Source of the DNA: an uncultured Collinsella sp.
GTDB taxonomy: Bacteria > Actinomycetota > Coriobacteriia > Coriobacteriales > Coriobacteriaceae
NCBI GenBank assembly: GCA_900556415.1
Contig: USOU01000001.1
Location: 1 to 64,000 of the forward strand
Direction: 5' to 3'
Length of the DNA stretch: 64,000 nucleotides
Shown: piece after piece, positions 1-10,095 of the stretch
How positions within the stretch are numbered: position 1 is the first letter of the stretch
Layout of the letters: each line of letters starts with the position of its first letter
The notes under the pieces: model-generated
Database searches by the model: none
Told to the model about the DNA's origin: nothing
Seen by the model: the letters and a program-made list of their open reading frames with translations, nothing else
Program-made: the position numbers and the translations under genes

Positions 1-61
1 CCGTGGGAGGCCAGGGCGCCGCTGACCGGTGGACGGCACCGAGCCGTACGCTTGAACTGAG

Positions 62-97
62 AAGGGGGAGGCCTCGCGGCCTCCCCCTTTTTTGCGT
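62..97 (+). terminator. Rho-independent terminator upstream of coaE
   Basis: A GC-rich stem (GGGGGAGGCC pairing with GGCCTCCCCC around a short CGC-type loop) is followed by a run of T residues. It ends a gene that lies mostly left of the window, so coaE probably has its own promoter in the 120 bp that follow. Confidence 0.85.
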
Positions 98-218
98 TAT
101 ATACAAGCTGTACCTTGTGACGGGCCCTTCCTTAGACTCTCTTACTGTTTGGCTGTTTTTTGAACCGTCGCTTTGTATTTGCGCGATAATAACTCGCATT
201 GACGTTAGGGAGGGCTTG

Positions 219-863
219 ATGTTTACCGTTTTTGTTTTGGGCAATATTGCTTCGGGTAAATCGACTGCCTGCCGCTATCTGGAATCTCGCGGAGCCCTGC
301 TTATCGATTTAGACGTTCTTGCCAAATCGCTGTACGTGCCGGGGTCGGATATCGTCAATGCTCTTGCCGAAGAGTTTGGCTGGGATATTTTGGACGAGGA
401 GGGCGGCGTTCGACGTAACATCCTCGCTTCTCGAGCTTTTGTCTCTCCCGATACGGTTGCAAGGCTCAATAGCATTGTGCACCCCGTTCTCATGGGGCAG
501 CTTTCGCTGAGGATTCTCGATCCTGTCTGCTGTACGGTTTCGTCTCCCCGCTATCCCTTTGCGGCGGTCGAAGTATCTGCTCCAACTGGCTTTGAGGACG
601 CCTTTGGCCTTGCAGATGAGATTATGGTTGTTAGCGCTCCTTTGACGGTTCGTCGCGAACGCGCTATTCGCCGTGGTATGGAGCCATCCGATTTTGATGC
701 TCGCTCTGCTTGTCAACCCGATGAGTCTTCGCTTTGCCGTCTCGCCACGACCGTGATTGATAACGCAGCTGGTGACAGCTCGCTCTTTGAACAACTGGAT
801 GTGTGGCTTGCTCGCCATGGCCTTATGAACGACGCTACGGATAAGGGGGCGACAGATGCCTAA
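219..863 (+). CDS. coaE: Dephospho-CoA kinase
   Basis: Phosphorylates the 3'-hydroxyl of dephospho-CoA with ATP, the last step of coenzyme A synthesis in the cytoplasm. The 214-residue product has the P-loop GNIASGKS at residues 8-15 and the early Asp-rich LIDLDVLAKSLY segment typical of CoaE. The start is the ATG at 219, about 5 bases after a GGGAGGG ribosome binding site; the reading frame stays open far upstream but there is no other good start. The middle of the protein (the VSSPRYPFAAVEVSAP stretch) departs from the usual family sequence, though the length is normal. The stop codon overlaps the start of the next gene by 8 bases, so the two are translationally coupled. CoA demand links loosely to the acyl-CoA genes further along, but nothing here shows co-regulation. 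Confidence 0.85.
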   Translation: MFTVFVLGNIASGKSTACRYLESRGALLIDLDVLAKSLYVPGSDIVNALAEEFGWDILDEEGGVRRNILASRAFVSPDTVARLNSIVHPVLMGQLSLRILDPVCCTVSSPRYPFAAVEVSAPTGFEDAFGLADEIMVVSAPLTVRRERAIRRGMEPSDFDARSACQPDESSLCRLATTVIDNAAGDSSLFEQLDVWLARHGLMNDATDKGATDA

Positions 864-1437
864 GACGCGTTTCTTCATGTGGTATCGCCTCGTGCCGCTG
901 GCTGTCGTTTTCGTCTTTGGCTTTATCTCGCTCGTATATTCGTGTGCCCCCGCTGCTTTCTTTAAACCGCTCTATCCGATTGACTATGAGGCGTATGTAA
1001 AGCAGTCCAGTATTTCGCATAATCTCGATCCGTATCTGGTGTGTGCCGTCATCAAGTCGGAATCAAACTGGGATCCCGAGGCGGAATCCAACCAGGGCGC
1101 CCAAGGTCTCATGCAGCTTATGCCCGAAACCGCTGAGGATATGATCGCCAAGGGCCTTGTCGACGGGGACGAGTATTCTGCCGATAACCTGAATGACCCC
1201 GCTTCGAATATTGAATTTGGGTGCGCGTACCTCTCGTACCTGCTGACGTATTTTAATGGCTCGACGGATAGCGCTATTGCTGCTTACAATGCCGGAATGG
1301 GCAATGTCGATGGGTGGGCGCAGCAAAGCACATCGCTCCATAACGCGATTACCTTCCCCGAGACGCAAGCCTATTTGATTCGTGTCAATAATGCCTGGGT
1401 TCGCTATAAGACCCTCTATCCCGACCGGTTCGTATAG
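856..1437 (+). CDS. Membrane-anchored lytic transglycosylase (SLT domain)
   Basis: Cleaves the MurNAc-GlcNAc bond of peptidoglycan outside the membrane. The 193-residue protein has one N-terminal hydrophobic anchor (about residues 11-30) and then a Slt70/MltE-type catalytic domain. The catalytic glutamate is E69 in IKSESNWDPEA, followed by the family motif GAQGLMQLMPETA and a later AAYNAGMGNVDGW. It overlaps the 3' end of coaE by 8 bases, which fixes the start at 856. The C-terminus is short, so this is a minimal enzyme without added wall-binding domains. It could act in wall turnover or in septal remodelling; the sequence does not tell which. Confidence 0.88.
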   Translation: MPKTRFFMWYRLVPLAVVFVFGFISLVYSCAPAAFFKPLYPIDYEAYVKQSSISHNLDPYLVCAVIKSESNWDPEAESNQGAQGLMQLMPETAEDMIAKGLVDGDEYSADNLNDPASNIEFGCAYLSYLLTYFNGSTDSAIAAYNAGMGNVDGWAQQSTSLHNAITFPETQAYLIRVNNAWVRYKTLYPDRFV

Positions 1438-1488
1438 GACTATGCCTGCCGCCTGCGTATACTGCAGATGTATGAGTTAGGAGTATCC

Positions 1489-3729
1489 ATGGCGGATTTT
1501 GAAGTTGAGCGTGTTGGCGGAGAGCTCAAACGTTTTGGCGTTGAGGGCTCTGAGGTGCCGTTTAAGGTCGTGTCTCCCTATGAGCCTGCAGGTTCCCAGC
1601 CGAAGGCCATTGAGTCGCTTGTGCAGGGTGTGAGGGACGGAGACCGCTATCAGGTTTTGCTTGGCGTGACCGGTTCGGGCAAGACCTTTACCATGGCCAA
1701 GACCATTGAAGCTCTCGGTAAGCCAACGCTGGTTATGGCCCCCAACAAAACCCTCGCCGCCCAGCTTGCGAGCGAGCTCAAAGAATTCTTTCCCAACAAC
1801 GCCGTGGTCTACTTCGTCTCGTACTACGACTACTATCAGCCCGAGGCATATGTTCCGCAGAGCGATACGTATATCGAGAAAGACTCCTCGATTAACGAAG
1901 AGGTCGAGATGCTGCGCCATCAGGCGACGGCATCGCTGCTTTCTCGACGCGATGTGATTGTCGTCGCATCGGTCTCGTGCATCTATGGCATCGGTTCTCC
2001 CGAGGACTATGCGGGCTTGGCACCAAACGTCGATAAGAAGGTGCCGCTCGAGCGCGATGACTTCATCCACGCGCTCATCGACATTCAATACGACCGCAAT
2101 GACTATGATTTGGCGCGCGGTACCTTCCGCGTGCGCGGTGATGTCGTCGACGTGTATCCGCCCTATGCCGAGCACCCGTTGCGCTTTGAGTTCTTTGGTG
2201 ACGAGGTCGAACTGATTGCCGAGATCGATGAGGTTACCGGCGAGATGTTGCGTGAGTACGAAGCGATTCCCGTGTGGCCGGCTTCGCACTACGTGACCGA
2301 GAAGCCAAAGGTCAAGGCGGCCCTGAAATCGATCAGCGAAGAGTGCGAAAAGCGCGTGGCGGAGCTCAAGGCGACCGACAAGTTGCTCGAGGCGCAACGT
2401 CTGCAGCAGCGGACCAATTATGATCTCGAAATGCTCGAGACGATGGGCTTTTGCAACGGCATCGAGAACTACTCGCGCCATCTGGATGGTCGTAAGCCGG
2501 GCGAGCCGCCGTTTACCCTGATCGACTACTTTCCCAAGGACATGCTCTGCATTATCGACGAGAGCCATGTGACGGTGCCGCAGATCCGCGGCATGCACGA
2601 AGGTGACCGTTCGCGTAAGGTGACCCTGGTGGAGCATGGTTTTCGCCTGCCCTCGGCGCTCGACAACCGTCCGCTTCGCTTCGATGAGTTTGAGGCGAGG
2701 ATTCCGCAGTTCATCTACGTCTCGGCCACGCCGGGCGACTATGAGTTGCGCGTGAGTCAAAACGATGTTGAACAGATCATTCGTCCGACCGGCCTGCTCG
2801 ACCCCAAGATCGATGTGCGTCCGGTTCGTGGGCAGATTGACGATCTTGAGGATGAGATTCGCGAGCGCGTTGCCCGCAAAGAGCGCGTGCTGGTGACCAC
2901 GCTCACCAAGCGCATGGCCGAGGACCTGACCGACCACCTGCTTGATGCCGGCATTAAGGTCAACTACATGCACTCCGATACAGCGACGATGGACCGTGTC
3001 GAGATCCTGCGAACGCTGCGCGAGGGAAAGATTGATGTTCTCGTTGGCATCAACCTGCTCCGCGAGGGTCTAGACCTTCCTGAGGTATCGCTGGTGGCAA
3101 TTCTCGACGCTGACAAGGAAGGCTTCTTGCGCAACCGCCGTTCGTTGATTCAGACGATTGGTCGTGCCGCTCGCAATGCCGACGGCGAGGTCATCATGTA
3201 CGCCGACGTTGTGACCGATTCGATGAAAGAAGCCATCGAGGAGACGCAGCGCCGTCGCGAGATTCAGATGGCCTACAACGAAGAGCACGGCATTGTGCCC
3301 AAGACGGTGCGAAAAGCCATCAACGACATTTCGAGCTTTATTGCCGAGGCCGAAAAGACTGTTGGCTCGAAGGGACGCTCGAGAGGCGATTCGCTGGGTC
3401 ACGGCGCGTTCTATACACCCGACGAAAACGGCGAGGGCGCCGCGCCGGAGACGGCGGCACCCGAGCAGACGCTTGCCGAGCAACTGGAAGGGCTGCCGCA
3501 TGACGAGCTCGTGCGGATTGTCGAGACCATGGAGGAAGACATGCGTAATGCTTCCGCCGCCATGGACTTTGAGGAGGCGGCACGTCTGCGCGATGCCGTC
3601 GTTCAGATTCGGGCGATGCTTGAGGGCGCATCTGAGGACGAAACGATTGAGCGCCTACGTTCGCAGGCCCGTAAGGGTTCTACGTTCGCTTCGGGCAGAA
3701 AACGCCAGGGCGCGCGATTTAAGAAATAG
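1489..3729 (+). CDS. uvrB: Excinuclease ABC subunit B
   Basis: DNA-damage verification helicase of nucleotide excision repair; it is loaded by UvrA and recruits UvrC for incision. The 746-residue protein contains the Walker A GVTGSGKT, the beta-hairpin segment around [12 protein letters not shown], helicase motifs such as IDESH and QTIGRAARN, and a C-terminal UVR domain ([11 protein letters not shown]) that contacts UvrC. The ATG at 1489 is chosen because TTAGGAG lies 5 bases upstream; an in-frame ATG at 1468 has no such site. uvrA and uvrC lie 6 and 12 kb downstream, so the whole UvrABC system sits in this window. A TATACT hexamer at 1458-1463 could be its -10 element. Confidence 0.97.
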   Translation: MADFEVERVGGELKRFGVEGSEVPFKVVSPYEPAGSQPKAIESLVQGVRDGDRYQVLLGVTGSGKTFTMAKTIEALGKPTLVMAPNKTLAAQLASELKEFFPNNAVVYFVSYYDYYQPEAYVPQSDTYIEKDSSINEEVEMLRHQATASLLSRRDVIVVASVSCIYGIGSPEDYAGLAPNVDKKVPLERDDFIHALIDIQYDRNDYDLARGTFRVRGDVVDVYPPYAEHPLRFEFFGDEVELIAEIDEVTGEMLREYEAIPVWPASHYVTEKPKVKAALKSISEECEKRVAELKATDKLLEAQRLQQRTNYDLEMLETMGFCNGIENYSRHLDGRKPGEPPFTLIDYFPKDMLCIIDESHVTVPQIRGMHEGDRSRKVTLVEHGFRLPSALDNRPLRFDEFEARIPQFIYVSATPGDYELRVSQNDVEQIIRPTGLLDPKIDVRPVRGQIDDLEDEIRERVARKERVLVTTLTKRMAEDLTDHLLDAGIKVNYMHSDTATMDRVEILRTLREGKIDVLVGINLLREGLDLPEVSLVAILDADKEGFLRNRRSLIQTIGRAARNADGEVIMYADVVTDSMKEAIEETQRRREIQMAYNEEHGIVPKTVRKAINDISSFIAEAEKTVGSKGRSRGDSLGHGAFYTPDENGEGAAPETAAPEQTLAEQLEGLPHDELVRIVETMEEDMRNASAAMDFEEAARLRDAVVQIRAMLEGASEDETIERLRSQARKGSTFASGRKRQGARFKK

Positions 3730-3731
3730 GG

Positions 3732-3775
3732 CACAGGCCCCGAGCTTCTCGTTGAGCTTGGGGCCTGTGTCTTTA
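3732..3775. terminator. Bidirectional terminator between uvrB and the FAD protein
   Basis: A 15-bp stem (3732-3746 with 3755-3769, one G-T pair) sits between the convergent 3' ends of uvrB and the reverse-strand FAD gene and can serve both. Confidence 0.75.
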
Positions 3776-3780
3776 GCACG

Positions 3781-5421
3781 CTAGAGGTCGGCGATTAGGG
3801 CCTCGGCGCACCGGATGCCATCGGTGGCGGCGCTCATGATGCCGCCGGCATATCCGGCACCCTCGCCACAAGGGTAGAGGCCTGGGGTCGCCACGGCATG
3901 ACACGCTCGATCTCGGGTGACGGTGACCGGGGAACTCGAACGCGTCTCCACGCCGGTGAGCACGGCATCGGGGCGGTCGTAGCCCCGCAGCTTTTTCCCG
4001 AGCAGGGGAATTCCCAGACGAAGCGACTCGACGATATGCTGCGGGAGGGCATCGTCGATCGCCGTCCAGGTCACGCCAAGTGGATAGGTTGGTTTTACCT
4101 TTCCGGGCGCCGTGCTGGCGCGCCCCGCAAGGAAATCTCCGACGAGCTGTGCCGGCGCGTTCCAGTTGGAGCCACCCAGGCGATAGGCGGCTCGCTCGCA
4201 GGCGCGCTGGAGCTCAATGCCTGCGAGCGGATCATCGCCGGGAAGGTCGTCAGGTGTGACGTTAACGAGTAGGGCGGCATTTGCGTTGCGTCCGTTACGG
4301 GCATTGAGGCTGGCCCCGTTGACGCATAGATGACCCGGCTCGGAAGAGGCGGCGACAACCTGCCCGCCGGGGCACATGCAAAACGAGAACACGCTGCGCC
4401 CGTTGGGAAGATGGGCGACGAGCTTGTAGGGGGCTGCTCCGAGGGCGGGATGTCCCGCCGAAGAGCCATATTGGGCGCGATCGATATCGCGCTGCGGATG
4501 CTCGATGCGCACGCCCATGGCAAAGGTTTTTTGCGCGAGGGCTACGCCTTGGTCCTTGAGGAGCTCGAATACGTCGCGGGCGGAGTGGCCGCAGGCAAGG
4601 ATAAGGTGCTTCGTGGCGATTTGCTCAGTCGCGGCATGTTGAGATGACTGGACATCGATGCCGGTGATGGCGCCGGACGCGTCGGTGCGAATGTCAACAA
4701 GCTTCGTTCGATAGCGGACGACACCTCCGAGCCGTTCGATGCGCTGGGAAATATTGGTGACAACTGTGGGAAGGATGTCGGAACCAATATGCGGCTTGGC
4801 ATCCCACAGAATGTCCCGGGGTGCGCCCGCTTCGACGAAGGTGTCCAGGATAAGGCGATGGGCGGGATTTTTGGTTCCCGTATTGAGCTTGCCATCCGAG
4901 AAAGTCCCCGCACCGCCCAAGCCAAACTGGATATTGCTCTCGGGGTCGAGGATGCGCTCCTTCAGGAAGAGGTCGATTGCCTGCGAGCGGCGAAGCGCCG
5001 GGTCGCCCCGTTCGATAAGCAAGGGCTTCAGGCCCGCTTCGGCAAGGGTGAGTGCGGCGAAAAGGCCAGCGCATCCGGCACCGACGACGACGGGGCGCTC
5101 TTTGGGTGCGCCGGAAACGGGGGAGGGGAATGAAGGCTCATTGTCGTCTATCGTGCGTACGCGTGAGCGGTCGCGCTCGGCCACGCTGCCGAGCACTGTC
5201 TGCTCGATGTCTGGGCTCGTCAGCTCAACACGAAAGCTCAGGATAAAATGAACGTCTCGTTTTTTGCGGGCATCGATGGACTTGCGGTGGAGCTCGATGG
5301 ACTTGATCTCGGAGTCTTTGCAACGTAGGACGCGTTTGACGGCTCGCTTGCCAACGATGAGGCAAGCATTTTCATCGCCGGCTTCATCGAGCGACGCAGT
5401 GACTTGGGTGATTTCGATCAT
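3781..5421 (-). CDS. NAD(P)/FAD-dependent dehydrogenase, COG2509 type
   Basis: Predicted flavoprotein oxidoreductase of the family annotated as FAD-dependent dehydrogenase; the substrate is unknown. The 546-residue protein has an N-terminal domain of about 110 residues, then the dinucleotide-binding motif VVGAGCAGLFAA near residue 115, and a C-terminal FAD-contacting GEGAGYAGGIMSAATDG. The start is the ATG at 5421, six bases after AAGGAG; an upstream TTG directly adjacent is less likely. It follows a second FAD protein on the same strand with a terminator-like hairpin between them. Family members are widespread in anaerobes, and a role in quinone or metabolite reduction is only a guess. Confidence 0.85.
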   Translation of the reverse strand: MIEITQVTASLDEAGDENACLIVGKRAVKRVLRCKDSEIKSIELHRKSIDARKKRDVHFILSFRVELTSPDIEQTVLGSVAERDRSRVRTIDDNEPSFPSPVSGAPKERPVVVGAGCAGLFAALTLAEAGLKPLLIERGDPALRRSQAIDLFLKERILDPESNIQFGLGGAGTFSDGKLNTGTKNPAHRLILDTFVEAGAPRDILWDAKPHIGSDILPTVVTNISQRIERLGGVVRYRTKLVDIRTDASGAITGIDVQSSQHAATEQIATKHLILACGHSARDVFELLKDQGVALAQKTFAMGVRIEHPQRDIDRAQYGSSAGHPALGAAPYKLVAHLPNGRSVFSFCMCPGGQVVAASSEPGHLCVNGASLNARNGRNANAALLVNVTPDDLPGDDPLAGIELQRACERAAYRLGGSNWNAPAQLVGDFLAGRASTAPGKVKPTYPLGVTWTAIDDALPQHIVESLRLGIPLLGKKLRGYDRPDAVLTGVETRSSSPVTVTRDRACHAVATPGLYPCGEGAGYAGGIMSAATDGIRCAEALIADL

Positions 5422-5445
5422 CAAGGTCTCCTTAGATGCAAGAAA

Positions 5446-5473
5446 GAGGCCGTCCGGTGTCCCAGACGGCCCG
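5446..5473 (-). terminator. Rho-independent terminator (reverse strand)
   Basis: GGCCGTC pairs with GACGGCC, and on the reverse strand the stem is followed by TCTTTCT. It lies downstream of the 5500-6771 gene and separates it from the next reverse-strand gene. Confidence 0.65.
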
Positions 5474-5499
5474 AATGCGTTTTGATTATAACTGCGCGG

Positions 5500-6771
5500 C
5501 TATAGGTTACTTGCAGCGCGAATGCCCGAAAGCCAGGCCCATGCAAGGTTGAAGCCACCGCAGTCGGCGTCGATATCGAGCGCTTCGCCGCAGACGTAAA
5601 GCGGGGCATCGACCGCGTCGTTCGCGCGAAGGCCGGGTATCGAGAAGGTCTCGATGGGTATGCCGCCACGTGTGACCTGTGCCGAGTGCTCCTCGGCTGT
5701 TCCCTCGACGAGCAGTTTAAAGTGCTTGAGGATGGAGACCAGATGGATGACATCGTTGGAGCCTGGATGGCACTGCTCGAACGCCGTACAGACGACGCGG
5801 GAGAGTTGAGGAGCGAGCATGCCGTCGAGCCAGCGGGGGTCGTGGGGCGAAAAACGGCCGAGCAGTTCAACGCGTCGGTGGAGCACATCGAGCAGCTCGT
5901 CTTTGGAGAGGTCGGGGAAAACGTCGAGCAGGATCGTGTCGCCGTGCTGGATGCGTCGGGAGAGGTTGAAGGCGGCGACACCTGAGATGCCGAAGGTCCG
6001 GAACAACACCTCGCCGTCTTCGCACCAGAGCTCCTCATGATTGCGGGTGAGCGTCAAGCGGGCACGGACGCGTAGACCATCCAACGTCTTGAGGGCCATC
6101 CGGTCGCCGACGACCGATGCCGACACGGGGCAGAGGACGGGGTGCAGCGGCGTTAGGGGGAGGCTAAACATCTCGGCGATGCCGGTGGGGTTGCCGCCCG
6201 TGGCGATAATTGCGGTATGTGCCTGCAAAGTCACGTTTTTGCGCGGGGTATCGGCGAGCGCCCTCCGAAGTGAGCGGAGCTCCGATTTTCGATCGTCGTG
6301 TTTTTTTGCCTTGAGCGCCCGTGCGGGACGGTCTATTTGGAGCGCCCAACCCTCGGGAGCTTTGTGCACCGTGGCAACATTGGCTCCGCAGATTAAGGTG
6401 ATGCCCAGATGATCGCAAACGTTGAGAAGCGCGTCGCGCACCGATTCGGCGCGAAGGGAGCGCGGGTACAATCGACCCTCCTCGGAGGTCGTCATGATGC
6501 CCAGCGAGGAGAAGAAGCCCGTAAGCTCTTGTTCGGGCCGGGGGCCCATGACGGATTCGACGAAAGCGGGATGGTTGTACCGCCGAGGATCAATCGATTC
6601 GTTTGAGAGATTGCAGCGGCCGTTGCCGGTCGCAAGGAGTTTAAGGCCGCAGGCGACATCGCGCTCAACGATGCAGACGCTTTTGCCAGCGCGTGCGGCC
6701 GTAATGGCGGCGGCGAGACCTGCGGCCCCGCCGCCGATTACCAGGACGTCATAGAAGGCGCTCGTGTTCAC
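5500..6771 (-). CDS. HI0933/BaiN-family FAD oxidoreductase
   Basis: Flavoprotein of the HI0933-like family, whose members include the clostridial bile-acid reductase BaiN and enzymes annotated as aminoacetone oxidase. The 423-residue protein shows an N-terminal GGGAAGLAAA dinucleotide fold at residues 13-22, the family signature GNGRCNLSN near residue 50, and a C-terminal GEALDIDADCGGFNLAWAW. It starts with GTG at 6771, directly after the stop of the Mrp-type gene, so translation is probably coupled. The substrate cannot be read from the sequence; bile-acid chemistry is possible in a gut organism but unproven. Confidence 0.85.
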   Translation of the reverse strand: MNTSAFYDVLVIGGGAAGLAAAITAARAGKSVCIVERDVACGLKLLATGNGRCNLSNESIDPRRYNHPAFVESVMGPRPEQELTGFFSSLGIMTTSEEGRLYPRSLRAESVRDALLNVCDHLGITLICGANVATVHKAPEGWALQIDRPARALKAKKHDDRKSELRSLRRALADTPRKNVTLQAHTAIIATGGNPTGIAEMFSLPLTPLHPVLCPVSASVVGDRMALKTLDGLRVRARLTLTRNHEELWCEDGEVLFRTFGISGVAAFNLSRRIQHGDTILLDVFPDLSKDELLDVLHRRVELLGRFSPHDPRWLDGMLAPQLSRVVCTAFEQCHPGSNDVIHLVSILKHFKLLVEGTAEEHSAQVTRGGIPIETFSIPGLRANDAVDAPLYVCGEALDIDADCGGFNLAWAWLSGIRAASNL

Positions 6772-7602
6772 TTAGGCCTCGTCGGTCTCGTGCGGGGCGA
6801 TGGCCTCGACGGCAGAGACGGCCTTGGGCAGCATGCCATCGGGCAGTGCGGTCTCGACTTCACCCTTATCGCAGGCCTCAGCGAGCGACGGATTGATGGG
6901 AAGCTGACCCAAGATGTCGAGGTTGTAGCGCTCGGCGACTTCGGGGAGCTTGCTCTTACCAAAGACCTCGATCTTCTTGCCGCAGTCGGGGCACTCGATA
7001 TAGCTCATGTTCTCGACAACGCCCAGAATGGGGACGTTCATCTTCTCGGCCATGTTGACTGCTTTGGCGACGATCATCGAGACCAAGTCTTGCGGGCTCG
7101 TGACGATGACGATGCCATCGACGGGCAGCGATTGGAAAACGGTGAGCGCGACGTCGCCCGTTCCCGGAGGCATATCGACCAGCAGGTAGTCGATGGGGCC
7201 CCACGAGGTCTCGCTCCAGAATTGCCTGATGGCGCCCGCGATAACCGGGCCACGCCAAAGGACGGGATCGGTTTCGTTTTGGAGCAGCAGGTTGGAGCTC
7301 ATGACCTTGACCCCGTGCTCCGAGATCTCGGGCAGCATAAGATTGCCGAGAGCATGGACGTGACGTCCGCTCATACCGAACATCTTGGGGATGGAGGGGC
7401 CGGTGATGTCGGCATCGAGGATGCCGACTTTGTTGCCGCGGCGGGCAAGCTCAGTGGCGATGGCGCCGGTGACGAACGACTTGCCGACGCCGCCCTTGCC
7501 GGATAACACGGCGATAACGCGCTTGACCTCGGATAGCGTGTTCTCTTCAAATTCCTGCGGTGCGGTTTGTCCGCCGGCCGCCTGTGCGTGCTCGCAGCCC
7601 AT
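6772..7602 (-). CDS. Mrp/NBP35-type iron-sulfur cluster carrier ATPase
   Basis: P-loop ATPase of the Mrp/NBP35 family, thought to bind and deliver Fe-S clusters to apoproteins. The 276-residue protein has the deviant Walker A GKGGVGKS near residue 35, the LDADITGPSIP motif, and the CPDC pair (ECPDCGKKIEVFG) that would bridge a cluster across a dimer. The ATG at 7602 follows AAGGAGTC closely; the frame is open 44 codons further upstream but those codons lack a ribosome binding site. Its stop abuts the GTG start of the downstream flavoprotein. Cluster supply would matter to NrdG and other radical enzymes of this anaerobe. Confidence 0.92.
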   Translation of the reverse strand: MGCEHAQAAGGQTAPQEFEENTLSEVKRVIAVLSGKGGVGKSFVTGAIATELARRGNKVGILDADITGPSIPKMFGMSGRHVHALGNLMLPEISEHGVKVMSSNLLLQNETDPVLWRGPVIAGAIRQFWSETSWGPIDYLLVDMPPGTGDVALTVFQSLPVDGIVIVTSPQDLVSMIVAKAVNMAEKMNVPILGVVENMSYIECPDCGKKIEVFGKSKLPEVAERYNLDILGQLPINPSLAEACDKGEVETALPDGMLPKAVSAVEAIAPHETDEA

Positions 7603-7746
7603 ATCTGACTCCTTTGTATGCGTTGGGGCAAGGCCCCGCGATGTGACACGAGCGTCATTGTACCCTCGTTTGCGAGCGGGAGTCATTCGTGGTGTACCTA
7701 GCTGTATCACCTCGGCTGTTTGATAGCACGTCATGAATAGTCGGGC

Positions 7747-9900
7747 CTATTGCACCTTTGCGGCAAACTCAAGATATTGGACGCGCTGTAGCTTGTCGAT
7801 AGTTGACGTATAAGGGCTGTCTTCCGATTCGAGGTCATAACGCAGCCCATCGGCGCCGAGATAGCCGGCGACGTTGATGGACGGCACGTCCGACCTTGTT
7901 GCAAGCAAGGCCTTTTGGTAGTCGGTGAGCGGGGCGCCGATCTCATTAAGGGCTATGGCTGCAATCTCGTTGGCTCCGACCGTATCGTAAACATTGAGTT
8001 CATTGTTACCAGCGATTTCGTAGTTTGCCCAGACAAAATACGTTGATTGATGAATGCGGAAAGCGTGACTCGCCGTGTCTTCCTGCGGATACAGCTCGTC
8101 GTTGAGACTTGTTGCGATACTGGGCTGATGGTCGCCAAAAAAGACGAGAACGACCGGTCGGCCGATATTGCGGAGTTCGTTGATAAAATACTCGAGATCT
8201 CGGTCGGATGCGTTGATGCAGGTCAGGTACGTATTGAGCATAGTATTGGTGTTCTCGCTGGCACCCTCGACCCAATAATTCGTAAGCTCTTCTGCGGGAA
8301 CGGACCCGATTTCGTATCCGCCATGATTTTGCATTGTTACATCAAAGATGAACTGCGGGCTTTCGTCAGTTCTGAGTAGTTCAAGTATTTTGTCGTAGGT
8401 GACGTAGTCGCATACACCGTTGTGGTAATAAGGCGCGTCTCCAAAATCGTCGATTGAAAGAAAATCTCCAAAGCCGAGCTGCTGATAGATTTTATCTCGG
8501 TGGTAGTTGACGGGATTTTGGGGGTGCATGGCGGTGGCGACGTACCCAAGCTCTTTAAGGTCTTTTGCCAGGCTATCAACATCGCTCATCTGATAAAGCT
8601 GATAGGGGATTTTGCCGACTCCGACAAAGGCCGTTGTGGCCCCCGTTAAAAATTCGAATTCGGAGTTGGCCGTTCCGCCCCCTGTGACCGAGGCAAGCAT
8701 GGTACCGCGCACAAGTGTGTCGGGAAGGGAGTTATAGAAGGCGGGGCCGAAGTATCCGGCAGCCTTGAGCTGTTCAAAGCAGGATAGGTCGGTGAAACTC
8801 TCATTCATGACGGCAATGACCGTTGGTTTGATCTCATTGAATTGGGCAACGGCCGCGGCACGTTGCTCGCTGGTGCCGTAGGTGCTGTCATAGGCGGCAA
8901 CAAGCTCTTGCTCGATATTTTTAGCCTTATCAGGTGTATAGCCCTCGGGCTTTTCAATTGGCAACTCGTTGACCATCTCGGTAAACGAGGTGATAAAGCC
9001 CTGTGAGACATATGTACAGATGGGTTGCCAACGGTCAAATCCAAAATCCAGTGTCTGCTCTAAGTCGATGCTGGAAAAACCCAAAAGGCTTATCACGCTC
9101 ACGAGAAGAAAAGCGCAGAGGTTTCCGGCGATGGCAGGAAGAACATGAGCCGGCGTGCTGAGTTTTCGTGGTCGAATGAGGGAAAGCAGTCCAAGAGAGA
9201 TTTCGAGTAACGCAAGCGAGGTGACAATTCCTGCAGTGAAGGTGAACTCATATCCCTCACTTACTTCCATTGCGGTGCCCAATGCCAAAATGTCGCTCGG
9301 CAGGATGGCCTCGCCTTTAAACGTCATAACAAAGTGCTCGGCAATACCAAGAATGCAACAGGCGACGGGCACGAGGACCATCGCCCCTCCGTGTCGCTGC
9401 CCTAACAAATAAAGGGACAGAAGAATCGCCGCAAGTAATCCAACGGAAAAGCCGAACGAGTTGGCAGGAATTCGGTAAAAGGTTTCATTGCAGGAGATTT
9501 CGAGCGAAACGAACGATAAAACCGCAACTGCTGCGATGATGATAATGTCGCGGCATATGCAGGCAACCGTTCCAGTTGCGACATCTGTTTGATTGATGAG
9601 CCCCGAAACAAGGGGCTCGACAAGGAGAGCGACTGCGGCAGCGCCGAGTGCGGAATAAGACAGAATCCACAGGGAATTGCCCTCATTTGCGAGCAGCTGA
9701 TTGGCAATCCATGCCGTAACTACGCCAAGGGGGATGAGGAGCGTCGCGCACCAAAGGACGCGAAAAACAGGCGGCTGTTCCTTTCGTTTGACTGAAACGC
9801 ATATGCGTGCGATGACAGCGGCCACGATGAGGGCGGCAATGAATATAGGTAGACTGGCCATTTCGCGCGAAGTGATTTCAAGGGGGATGTCTTCAGTCAT
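7747..9900 (-). CDS. LtaS-like phosphoglycerol transferase (sulfatase fold)
   Basis: Predicted membrane enzyme that transfers glycerol-phosphate-type groups from lipid to a surface polymer, as LtaS does for lipoteichoic acid. The 717-residue protein has about ten N-terminal membrane segments (to about residue 290) followed by an extracellular sulfatase-fold domain. Catalytic features are visible: the metal-binding Glu in VMNESF, the nucleophile Thr in GGGTANSEFEF and the metal site FFGDHQPS. The start at 9900 has a weak GAGG site; an internal ATG near residue 14 is possible. Whether the product is true lipoteichoic acid or a related polymer cannot be decided here. Confidence 0.88.
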   Translation of the reverse strand: MTEDIPLEITSREMASLPIFIAALIVAAVIARICVSVKRKEQPPVFRVLWCATLLIPLGVVTAWIANQLLANEGNSLWILSYSALGAAAVALLVEPLVSGLINQTDVATGTVACICRDIIIIAAVAVLSFVSLEISCNETFYRIPANSFGFSVGLLAAILLSLYLLGQRHGGAMVLVPVACCILGIAEHFVMTFKGEAILPSDILALGTAMEVSEGYEFTFTAGIVTSLALLEISLGLLSLIRPRKLSTPAHVLPAIAGNLCAFLLVSVISLLGFSSIDLEQTLDFGFDRWQPICTYVSQGFITSFTEMVNELPIEKPEGYTPDKAKNIEQELVAAYDSTYGTSEQRAAAVAQFNEIKPTVIAVMNESFTDLSCFEQLKAAGYFGPAFYNSLPDTLVRGTMLASVTGGGTANSEFEFLTGATTAFVGVGKIPYQLYQMSDVDSLAKDLKELGYVATAMHPQNPVNYHRDKIYQQLGFGDFLSIDDFGDAPYYHNGVCDYVTYDKILELLRTDESPQFIFDVTMQNHGGYEIGSVPAEELTNYWVEGASENTNTMLNTYLTCINASDRDLEYFINELRNIGRPVVLVFFGDHQPSIATSLNDELYPQEDTASHAFRIHQSTYFVWANYEIAGNNELNVYDTVGANEIAAIALNEIGAPLTDYQKALLATRSDVPSINVAGYLGADGLRYDLESEDSPYTSTIDKLQRVQYLEFAAKVQ

Positions 9901-10020
9901 GAGCGGTCCTCGGTCAAGAGCGTTAAGAGTACTACTGTTAGATTACCGTAACCTTTTCGCGCAAATCGGAAAAATAGATTGCCGGACAGACAAAGCAAAA
10001 GGTCTGAGAATCTTGTATTA

Positions 10021-10034
10021 CGAACATCTGTGCG
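10021..10034. promoter_or_regulatory. Possible LexA (SOS) box upstream of uvrA
   Basis: The 14-mer CGAACATCTGTGCG matches the actinobacterial SOS pattern CGAAC-N4-GTTCG at all but one of the fixed positions and lies 62 bp before the uvrA start. The remaining 9901-10095 spacer is AT-richer and should hold the divergent promoters of uvrA and the LtaS-like gene, but no convincing -35/-10 pair was found. Confidence 0.45.
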
Positions 10035-10095
10035 CGTTGAGTGCGCTAAACTCATCGGCAGTGTGATTTGAAGTTATAGGAGGCAAGGAGCTTCC

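Noticed and set aside
1..60. 3' end of an upstream gene
   Set aside because: A gene clearly ends before the terminator at 62, but two frames have stops (at 23-25 and 58-60) and too few codons remain to name it.
1477..2973. Long reverse-strand frame opposite uvrB
   Set aside because: It is the mirror of a high-GC gene; the product is rich in His, Arg and Leu with no domain, and uvrB is unmistakable.
5500..6771. Bile-acid reductase baiN
   Set aside because: The fold and signature fit the whole HI0933 family, and no other bile-acid genes are present, so a specific name is not justified.
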